In this document: positions 25,205-31,651 of the stretch, in pieces
Layout of the letters: every line of letters starts with the position of its first letter
Numbering within the stretch: position 1 is the first letter of the stretch
From: Flavobacteriales bacterium
GTDB lineage: Bacteria > Bacteroidota > Bacteroidia > Flavobacteriales_G > Salibacteraceae
Direction of reading: 5' to 3'
Length of the DNA stretch: 38,254 nucleotides
Assembly: GCA_013204105.1 (NCBI GenBank)
Contig: JABMOM010000006.1
Coordinates: 1-38,254, forward strand
Made by a program: the position numbers and the translations under genes
Notes under the pieces: model-generated
Told to the model about the DNA's origin: nothing
The model's database searches: none
The model's input: the letters and a program-made list of their open reading frames with translations, nothing else

Positions 25205-25369
25205 CTAGCCTTTAGCAAAATATCGCACAATCAGCACGATCACGCAGATCAGAAACATGAAGATCGAGATCCGATTGATCCCGTGCATCAGCCTTAGGTT
25301 GATATTCGTCTCCCCCTTCTGAAACATGGTCAGCGGGTTGAGGTAGGTAAGTATGCGCTTGATGAACAT
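25205..25369 (-). CDS. Small conserved-looking membrane protein, 54 aa
   Basis: This gene is short but convincing. It reads 54 codons from ATG at 25369 to TAG at 25205-25207. The first half is polar (MFIKRILTYLNPLTMFQKGE, then TNINLRLMHGINR); the second half is one membrane helix (ISIFMFLICVIVLIVRYF) ending in basic AKG. The segment NINLRLMHGINRISIFMFL is strongly reminiscent of a small single-helix protein family common in Bacteroidota (possibly DUF6728; from memory). A CAACTTTG box lies exactly 4 nt before the ATG, the same geometry as for six other genes here. It is divergent from uvrB. Function unknown. Confidence 0.78.
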   Translation of the reverse strand: MFIKRILTYLNPLTMFQKGETNINLRLMHGINRISIFMFLICVIVLIVRYFAKG

Positions 25370-25373
25370 GGTG

Positions 25374-25381
25374 CAAAGTTG
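25374..25381 (-). promoter_or_regulatory. -7 promoter box abutting the small membrane-protein start
   Basis: CAACTTTG on the minus strand (one mismatch), then CACC, then ATG at 25369. It supports both the reality and the start of the 54-residue gene. Confidence 0.45.
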
Positions 25382-25399
25382 TGCATTTTAGAACAGACG

Positions 25400-25430
25400 T
25401 TGCTCATCAATGTTCATCAGTGTAAATTTG
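25400..25430 (+). promoter_or_regulatory. uvrB promoter with -33 TTG and -7 TAAATTTG
   Basis: TTG at 25400-25402 and the exact -7 match TAAATTTG at 25423-25430 are separated by 20 bp, within the range reported for Bacteroidota promoters. The leader to the TTG start at 25458 would be about 20 nt. Confidence 0.55.
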
Positions 25431-25457
25431 TGGTTTGCACTAAATTGAACGAAGGCT

Positions 25458-27476
25458 TTGGATTTCACACTACGCTCCGACTTCTCTCCCACAGGTGATC
25501 AACCCGCGGCCATTCAACAGCTCGTTGAGGGCATCGACCAAAACGTTAAGCACCAAACACTCCTCGGAGTAACCGGTTCTGGAAAGACCTTCACGATGGC
25601 CAATGTCATCCAGCAGACCCAGAAACCCACACTGATTTTAAGCCACAATAAGACCTTGGCGGCGCAACTCTATGGTGAGTTCAAGCATTTCTTCCCAGAG
25701 AACCGCGTCGAGTACTTTGTAAGCTACTACGACTACTACCAGCCGGAGGCGTATATGCCTTCTTCCGATTTGTACATCGAAAAGGACTTGAGCATCAATC
25801 AGGAGATTGAAAAACTCCGTTTAAGTACTACGTCTGCTCTCTTGAGCGGTCGGCGTGATGTCATCGTGGTCAGTTCGGTCTCGTGCATCTACGGCATGGG
25901 AAACCCCAGCGATTTCTATGAGAACATCATCCAGGTCAAGACGGGTGAAAACATCGGCAGGAACAAGCTGCTCCATCGCTTGGTAGAAGCACTTTACTCG
26001 CGCACAACGGCCGACTTTCAACGCGGTAATTTCCGTGTAAAAGGAGACACAGTAGACGTCTTTTTGGCCAATGCAGACAACGCCTTTCGTTTTCACTTCT
26101 TTGGAGAGGAAGTCGAGACCATCGAATCGATCGATCCATTCAACAATACCGTGCTTGAAGAGCTCGACGAAGTAAGGATCTATCCGGCTAACATCTTTGT
26201 CACGACCAAAGATCGGATGCGCAGTTCAATGGTTCAAATCCAGGACGACCTTACCGAACGCCTCGATCAATTTATAAACGGAGGACAGCCACTTGAAGCC
26301 AAGCGCTTGGAGGATCGTGTGAATTACGATCTTGAGATGATGCGCGAATTAGGCTATTGCTCCGGCATCGAAAACTATTCACGCTATTTCGATGGCAGGC
26401 TACCAGGGTCTCGCCCGTTCTGTCTGATCGATTACTTTCCTGATGACTACCTGATGATTGTGGACGAAAGCCACGTGACCATGCCCCAAATCAGTGCGAT
26501 GTACGGCGGTGACCGATCCAGAAAGGAAAACCTGGTAGAATATGGCTTTCGATTGCCAGCAGCAATGGACAATCGCCCCTTAAAGTTTGAAGAATTTCAA
26601 GGATTACAAAATCAGGTCATCTACGTGAGCGCTACCCCAGCCGATTTAGAACTAAGACTATCCGAAGGCATTGTCGCCGAGCAAGTGATCCGGCCAACTG
26701 GACTGTTGGACCCCATCATAGAAGTACGATCTACCACCAACCAAATCGACGACCTCCTCGAAGAGATTCGATTGCGGATCGAGCTCCAGGAGCGCGTGCT
26801 GGTCACCACCCTTACCAAACGCATGGCAGAGGAACTCGCCAAGTACTTGGTCGACGTCAACATCAAGACCCGTTACATCCACTCCGACGTAGACACAATG
26901 GAGCGCGTGGAGATTTTGCGGGAATTGCGCATGGGCACAGTGGATGTGCTGGTAGGTATCAACTTGCTCCGAGAAGGACTTGACCTTCCTGAAGTTTCGC
27001 TTGTCGCTATTCTCGACGCGGATAAAGAAGGTTTCTTGCGCAGTAATCGCTCCCTCACCCAGACCATCGGTCGAGCGGCCAGACACCTGAGTGGTAGGGC
27101 AATCTTGTATGCGGATAGAGTGACCGACAGCATGGCGCGTACCATGGATGAGACCAACCGCAGAAGGGCGAAGCAACTTGCCTACAACGAGGAACACGGC
27201 ATCACCCCAACAGCGATCAAGAAAAGCATGGATGCCATGATCCAATCGCAATCGTCGGTGCGGGGTACCGCATACACTTCTTCTTCAGACTTGGAAATGG
27301 GCATTGCCGCTGACCCTGTGATCGCGTACATGAGCGCGGAGCAACTCGAAAAAGCCATCAAGGAGACCAAGCGAAACATGGAAAAAGCGGCGAAAGAACT
27401 CGACTTCATGCAGGCTGCCCAATACCGGGATGAATTGTTTGCCTTGCAAGCCAATTTGGAAGGGAAGAAGAGGTAA
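25458..27476 (+). CDS. uvrB: Excinuclease ABC subunit B
   Basis: A 672-residue UvrB. It begins with the family opening MDFTLRSDFSPTGDQPAAI, read from a TTG start at 25458; no ATG fits. Helicase motifs include Walker A GVTGSGKT, the beta-hairpin YYDYYQPEAYMPSSD that locks onto DNA, DESH (motif II), and TIGRAARHLSGRAILYAD (motif VI). The C-terminal UVR domain (about 628-668, EKAIKETKRNMEKAAKELDF) contacts UvrA/UvrC. With UvrA it forms the damage-recognition complex of excision repair. uvrA lies 2.5 kb upstream on the same strand but with a separate promoter. Confidence 0.97.
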   Translation: MDFTLRSDFSPTGDQPAAIQQLVEGIDQNVKHQTLLGVTGSGKTFTMANVIQQTQKPTLILSHNKTLAAQLYGEFKHFFPENRVEYFVSYYDYYQPEAYMPSSDLYIEKDLSINQEIEKLRLSTTSALLSGRRDVIVVSSVSCIYGMGNPSDFYENIIQVKTGENIGRNKLLHRLVEALYSRTTADFQRGNFRVKGDTVDVFLANADNAFRFHFFGEEVETIESIDPFNNTVLEELDEVRIYPANIFVTTKDRMRSSMVQIQDDLTERLDQFINGGQPLEAKRLEDRVNYDLEMMRELGYCSGIENYSRYFDGRLPGSRPFCLIDYFPDDYLMIVDESHVTMPQISAMYGGDRSRKENLVEYGFRLPAAMDNRPLKFEEFQGLQNQVIYVSATPADLELRLSEGIVAEQVIRPTGLLDPIIEVRSTTNQIDDLLEEIRLRIELQERVLVTTLTKRMAEELAKYLVDVNIKTRYIHSDVDTMERVEILRELRMGTVDVLVGINLLREGLDLPEVSLVAILDADKEGFLRSNRSLTQTIGRAARHLSGRAILYADRVTDSMARTMDETNRRRAKQLAYNEEHGITPTAIKKSMDAMIQSQSSVRGTAYTSSSDLEMGIAADPVIAYMSAEQLEKAIKETKRNMEKAAKELDFMQAAQYRDELFALQANLEGKKR

Positions 27477-27727
27477 GAGCACAGCCATTCAAATAATTCC
27501 ATCGAACAGCCATCCGGATTGCATGACTTTGATCAATTAAAAATGCTTTGCAATACTGAAAATGTGATGAATAGCCAAGTACCATCTACCTTTGCATGCA
27601 AATCAAGGGAGTATCGAAAGAACTTATATCTAAGATTACCCGCCCTCATTTTGAAAAAAAAATAATTATAGGGATGTGACCATCTCTTTGCTATTCCTTA
27701 CGTCTATACGGCTATAAAAACTACGCG
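27477..27727 (+). promoter_or_regulatory. Intergenic region with two candidate promoters
   Basis: This 251-bp region holds no ORF of note. TACCTTTG at 27587-27594 is an exact -7 match, but lacks a TTG at the right distance. TCTCTTTG at 27683-27690 (one mismatch) is nearer the next start codon (leader about 30 nt). An A-tract lies at about 27654-27662. No terminator for uvrB was recognised. Confidence 0.4.
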
Positions 27728-29104
27728 ATGAAAACACCTTTACTTCTTCTTCTTTCTGGTCTGCTAACAATCAACGGATTAGCTCAAACCGACCTGATCA
27801 CGAACGGCTCTTTTGAGAATTCAACTTCTCCTTGGACTGGCTGGTCATCCTCTGTTGTTAACGGTGATCTCTGGGCTGGCCTCGGCAATTGCGGTGGTGC
27901 CACAGGAACTGATTACGCTTGGGCGGGCGATCAAAATGAATCCGCCGGTGTAAACAACCTTGAAGAGAATATGTATCAACAAGTTACAATCCCTTCTAAC
28001 ACGACAGCAGCGGTTTTGTATTTCGATGCATCCATCAACACTTCCGAAAGCGGAGGAACGTATGACCAGATGACCATTGAGATCCAAAATACCAGCGGCA
28101 CTACCTTGGAATCACTTGGCGGATTGAGCAATGCTAGCGGTGACGCTGGGATCTCAGGTTGTCAAACTTGGGCAGGTTACTACGTAAACATTCCAAATAC
28201 ATATTGGGGCTCGACGATCCGTGTTGCTTTTGAATTTTCAACGGATGCTTCTAACCCTACCATATTTCGTGTGGATGACATAGAGTTGTTGGTTACGAAT
28301 TCTAATTGCAGCTATACCCTCTCTGCTTCAAGCTACACCGCTCCTGACAACACTGCTAACACTTATACAAACGTCGCAACCGTGACCGCAGGTTCTGGAT
28401 GCGACTGGACTGCATCGGTTACGACAGGCAGTGCTTGGTTAAGCACTACCTCTTCCGGTAGTGGGAATGGAAACATCTCCATCGGCGTATTGGAAAACAC
28501 GACAGGTGCTTCTCGTTCAGGCACCATCACTGTTCAAGGTCAGACCTTAAATGTCACACAACCTGCTTTGACATGTGAGTACACCATTTCTCCTGAGCTC
28601 TATATCTGTCCTGACTACACTTCAGGAACCTTGACGGACATTGCGATCATTAATACATCCAGTGGATGTGACTGGGATGCAAACGTGCTTGAAGGAGGAA
28701 CTTGGTTGATTTCCAATTCCAACGGAACCGGCAGCGGAACGATCAACATTACGGTACTCGAAAATAACAACGAAACGCCGAGGAGCGGAACCATCGTTGT
28801 TGAAGGAGAGACCCTTTTGGTGCAGCAACCGGCAAATCCGTGGTTGACAGGAATCGAAGGCTTGAAGAGTGCTGATTTGGAAGTTTTCCCTAATCCAGCA
28901 AGCGATCAGCTTACCCTCCACGTTTCAGAAATCTCTTCTGGAACAACCTATCGCATTATCGATGCTATAGGAAGGACTTTCAAGCAAGGCACAGTACGCA
29001 GCAATTCAGAATCCATCTCCCTTGAAGGAATGAGCGCAGGCACTTACATGATCCTGATCGAATCGGATGAAGATCGTATCAGCAGGCATTTCATTAAGAG
29101 ATAA
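27728..29104 (+). CDS. Secreted protein with two BACON-like domains and T9SS sorting domain
   Basis: A 458-residue surface or secreted protein. It has a signal peptide (1-19, ending GLAQ), then an N-terminal jelly-roll-like region (about 20-190) that opens LITNGSFENSTSPW, as in carbohydrate-binding modules. Two BACON-type Ig-like repeats follow (about 194-283 and 284-375), each with CxY(T/S) start, GCDW, WL and SGTI.V.G(Q/E)TL.V.QP. The C-terminus (about 385-458) is a type IX secretion sorting domain (VFPNPASDQLTL, GRTFKQGTV, GMSAGTYMILIES, final basic HFIKR). BACON domains are associated with carbohydrate or mucin binding. No catalytic domain is visible, so an adhesin or glycan-binding role is plausible. 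A strong terminator follows. Confidence 0.88.
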   Translation: MKTPLLLLLSGLLTINGLAQTDLITNGSFENSTSPWTGWSSSVVNGDLWAGLGNCGGATGTDYAWAGDQNESAGVNNLEENMYQQVTIPSNTTAAVLYFDASINTSESGGTYDQMTIEIQNTSGTTLESLGGLSNASGDAGISGCQTWAGYYVNIPNTYWGSTIRVAFEFSTDASNPTIFRVDDIELLVTNSNCSYTLSASSYTAPDNTANTYTNVATVTAGSGCDWTASVTTGSAWLSTTSSGSGNGNISIGVLENTTGASRSGTITVQGQTLNVTQPALTCEYTISPELYICPDYTSGTLTDIAIINTSSGCDWDANVLEGGTWLISNSNGTGSGTINITVLENNNETPRSGTIVVEGETLLVQQPANPWLTGIEGLKSADLEVFPNPASDQLTLHVSEISSGTTYRIIDAIGRTFKQGTVRSNSESISLEGMSAGTYMILIESDEDRISRHFIKR

Positions 29105-29125
29105 CTCGCTGAAATATAAGTTTGG

Positions 29126-29153
29126 AAAAGGGGCGCTTTGTCGCCCCTTTTTT
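29126..29153 (+). terminator. Intrinsic terminator after the BACON/T9SS gene
   Basis: A perfect 10-bp stem AAAAGGGGCG / CGCCCCTTTT with loop CTTTGT, followed by two more T. It begins 21 nt after the stop codon at 29104. Confidence 0.92.
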
Positions 29154-29250
29154 ATGCCCAATCGTTTTATAATTCTTGGAACTGGTAAAACTGGCGCAAT
29201 GCTTGTAAGGAATTCGTCAATCATTCTACTTAATCGTATAATTCACTCGT

Positions 29251-29688
29251 ATGAAAACAATTCAATCCATTCTGCTTTTGACCATCGCGGCCTTGTTCCT
29301 GCAAGGCACGCCCGTGAAGGAGTCGGAGCCCGTTGGGATCCAGTTCTTTGAAGGAACTTGGGAAGAAGCATTGCAAACCGCCAAACAAGAAAATAAATTG
29401 GTCTTTCTCGACGCATACGCCAGCTGGTGTGGTCCCTGCAAGCTCCTCAAACGAAACGTCTTCCCTCAATCAGAGGTCGGGACATATTTCAATGAGCACT
29501 TTGTAAGCGTGGCCATCGACATGGAAAAAGGGATCGGACGGAAATTAGCGCAGCAATATCGCGTCACGGCGTATCCAACCCTCTTCTTCCTGGACGGTGA
29601 TGGAAACATCGTCAAGAAAGCCATCGGATACCACAATGCAAGTCAATTGCTCCAAGTGGCAAAATCCACAGAGCATTCGGATTCATAA
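29251..29688 (+). CDS. Exported thioredoxin-family protein
   Basis: A 145-residue protein with an N-terminal hydrophobic signal segment (about 5-20) and a thioredoxin fold. It carries the active site ASWCGPCK (Cys60, Cys63), TAYPTLFFLD with the cis-proline, and GYHNASQLLQV at the end. The segment FFEGTWEEALQTAKQENKLVFLD is typical of DUF255-like/thioredoxin_7 periplasmic reductases of Bacteroidota. A role in periplasmic disulfide reduction is likely; the partner is unknown. A terminator follows, so it is monocistronic. Confidence 0.87.
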   Translation: MKTIQSILLLTIAALFLQGTPVKESEPVGIQFFEGTWEEALQTAKQENKLVFLDAYASWCGPCKLLKRNVFPQSEVGTYFNEHFVSVAIDMEKGIGRKLAQQYRVTAYPTLFFLDGDGNIVKKAIGYHNASQLLQVAKSTEHSDS

Positions 29689-29710
29689 ATACATAGGTAG
29701 GTTAAGGTTG

Positions 29711-29744
29711 AAAAGCCGGTTGTTCATTTCGACGATCGGCTTTT
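29711..29744 (+). terminator. Intrinsic terminator after the thioredoxin gene
   Basis: AAAAGCCG pairs with CGGCTTTT at the base. In RNA the inner GTTGTT/GACGAT continue the stem with G-U pairs, giving 14 pairs around loop CATTTC, followed by CTTTT. Its T-tract runs directly into the -7 box of the next gene. Confidence 0.75.
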
Positions 29745-29750
29745 CTTTTG
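29743..29750 (+). promoter_or_regulatory. -7 promoter box overlapping the terminator tail
   Basis: TTCTTTTG (one mismatch to TAnnTTTG), then CACCC, then ATG at 29756. The box shares its first bases with the terminator T-tract. Confidence 0.4.
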
Positions 29751-29755
29751 CACCC

Positions 29756-30502
29756 ATGAGAATCTCATTCGCATTTCTTTCCGCGCTCGTGCTCTTTGTC
29801 TCGTGTTCAACGAAACCTCAGACAGCACAAGAGATCATTGACGAGACGATCGAGCGAGCGGGTGGCGCACGCTACGAACTTTCTCATATCCAATTTGATT
29901 TCCGAGATCACAGTTATTCAATCCTGCGCAGCGGCGGCTTGTTTGAATACACGCGAACGACCTACCTCACCCCCGACTCTGTCCTGCGCGATGTACTCGA
30001 GAATTACGGCTTCAAGCGTTTCCTCAACGACTCCATGATCTCCGTTCCAGACTCCATGGCTGGGAAGTACCAAGCTTCCGTGAATTCCGTGGCTTACTTC
30101 TTCAGCCTGCCTTATGGATTGAACGACATCGCCGTGCACAAGGAGCTTATCGGAACCAAACGCATCAAGGGAAGGGATCACTTTAAAATAAAAGTGTGGT
30201 TTGATGCGAATGGAGGCGGCGAAGACCACCAGGATGAATTCTACTATTGGATCGATCAGGACTCACTTCAGGTCAACTACCTGGCATATAGTTATCAGGA
30301 CGATGGCGGCGGAATGCGCTTCCGTGAAGCAGTGGAACCGAGGTATATCCGAGGGATTCGGATCGTAGACTACCTTAATTACAAAGCTTCAGATGCTTCC
30401 GTGAAACTGGAAGCGATTGACGATGCTTTTGAGCAAGGCGGGCTCGAGTTGTTGTCGCGCATTGAAAACGACAATGTAACCATCTCGTTGTTAGAGGACT
30501 AG
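29756..30502 (+). CDS. DUF6503 family lipoprotein
   Basis: The protein has 248 residues from the ATG at 29756. The signal MRISFAFLSALVLFVSCS ends in a lipobox with Cys17, so the protein is lipid-anchored. A longer frame starting at 29597 reads antisense-like text and the terminator and is not real. The body follows the DUF6503 pattern: TAQEIIDETIERAGG, IQFDFRDHSYS, LPYGLNDIAVHKELIG, KIKVWFDANGGGEDHQDEFYYWID, YLAYSY, GGGMRFREAVEPRYIRGIRIVDYLNY. The fold is probably an LolA-like half-barrel that binds hydrophobic ligands; function unassigned. It stands alone in its transcription unit. Confidence 0.85.
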   Translation: MRISFAFLSALVLFVSCSTKPQTAQEIIDETIERAGGARYELSHIQFDFRDHSYSILRSGGLFEYTRTTYLTPDSVLRDVLENYGFKRFLNDSMISVPDSMAGKYQASVNSVAYFFSLPYGLNDIAVHKELIGTKRIKGRDHFKIKVWFDANGGGEDHQDEFYYWIDQDSLQVNYLAYSYQDDGGGMRFREAVEPRYIRGIRIVDYLNYKASDASVKLEAIDDAFEQGGLELLSRIENDNVTISLLED

Positions 30503-30610
30503 ACATTGCAATTTCTTATACATTTTAGGGCTGAGCAACGTAAATTGGACTAATCTTGCACCCGATTTAATCATCAGCAACTTCGAAAAAATGAGCTTTA
30601 TTCCTCAACG

Positions 30611-31651
30611 ATGAACATCTGCTTCATCATGTATCCTTGGGACCGCGTAGAGGCCCTCACGGACACAACGCTTCGTATGATCCATGAAGCCTACCTGCGA
30701 AACCACAACGTAGGTATCATGACCCCTAGCAACTTAACAATCCGCAACAACGACGTCTTCGGATTCGTGCGCATGATCGAAGAGAGCGATCGATTGCAAA
30801 AGGACACCGTAAAGTTTCATAAACAGGTCAAATTCAAGGAAGAACTGCTACCCATGTCTGGGTTTGATGTCATCTTTCTGCGTGCCAACCCACCGGTAGA
30901 CAACACCATGCTCAACTTCCTGGATGCCATCAAGGATGAGGTATTCATCGTGAATGATGTAGACGGGATCCGAAAAGCCAACAATAAATTGTACACCGCA
31001 GCCATGTTTCACGGAAAGGCAGGGGTCATTCCTGAGACCCACGTATCCAAGAACAAGGAGTACCTCAAGCGCGTCATTTCCGAATCTAAGTCAGACAAGA
31101 TGATCCTCAAGCCGTTGGACGGTTACGGAGGCAGTGGTGTGATCTTGCTCGAACGGAAGGCTTCGGCAAGTGTGAGCTCCTTGCTTGATTTTTATATCCA
31201 CGGGCAGAAGGAACAGAAGTACGTCATCGTGCAAGAGTATGTAGAGGGCGCTGACGAAGGCGATGTGCGCATCCTCATGCTCAATGGCAAGCCGATCGGA
31301 GCGATGAAACGCGTTCCAGCAAAGGATGAGGCCCGTTCCAACATCCATACCGGTGGCACGGCAATCAAACATGTGCTTTCTAAAGTAGAGCAAAAGATAT
31401 GCGACCTGATGGGTCCACGCTTGGTAGCGGATGGATTGTATTTCGTCGGTTTGGACGTCATCAACGGCAAATTGATCGAAGTCAACGTCCTCAGTCCTGG
31501 TGGCATTACCCGCATCAATAAACTGAACCGCGTCAAACTTCAGCAAAAGGTCATGGACTTCGTAGAGGACGTTGTTATCGCCAAGGAGTCCGCGTTGAAC
31601 AGAAAGCTTGCACACCAACTCACCGTGAAAAATGCAAAAGCTAAGTCTTGA
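30611..31651 (+). CDS. gshB: Glutathione synthase-family ATP-grasp ligase
   Basis: A 346-residue ATP-grasp enzyme similar to GshB. It has the substrate-binding N-terminal domain (MNICFIMYPWDRV, FDVIFLRANPPVDN, NDVDGIRKANNKLYTA), the ATP-grasp core KMILKPLDGYGGSGVILL, and the metal/substrate end YFVGLDVINGKLIEVNVLSPGGI. GshB joins gamma-Glu-Cys and glycine with ATP. No gamma-glutamylcysteine ligase gene is present in the window, and the gene overlaps a predicted hydrolase by 20 nt, so a related ligation (another peptide or amide product) should be kept open. TAATCTTG at 30551-30558 (one mismatch) is a weak promoter candidate. The start at 30611 was chosen because MNICFIM aligns with the family beginning. 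Confidence 0.87.
   Translation: MNICFIMYPWDRVEALTDTTLRMIHEAYLRNHNVGIMTPSNLTIRNNDVFGFVRMIEESDRLQKDTVKFHKQVKFKEELLPMSGFDVIFLRANPPVDNTMLNFLDAIKDEVFIVNDVDGIRKANNKLYTAAMFHGKAGVIPETHVSKNKEYLKRVISESKSDKMILKPLDGYGGSGVILLERKASASVSSLLDFYIHGQKEQKYVIVQEYVEGADEGDVRILMLNGKPIGAMKRVPAKDEARSNIHTGGTAIKHVLSKVEQKICDLMGPRLVADGLYFVGLDVINGKLIEVNVLSPGGITRINKLNRVKLQQKVMDFVEDVVIAKESALNRKLAHQLTVKNAKAKS

Noticed and set aside
26658-27251. 197-residue minus-strand ORF inside uvrB
   Set aside because: Antisense shadow of a strongly conserved gene; no promoter box and no recognisable domain.
29597-29755. N-terminal extension of the DUF6503 lipoprotein
   Set aside because: It would translate through the thioredoxin gene's end and the terminator; the ATG at 29756 gives a perfect lipoprotein signal.
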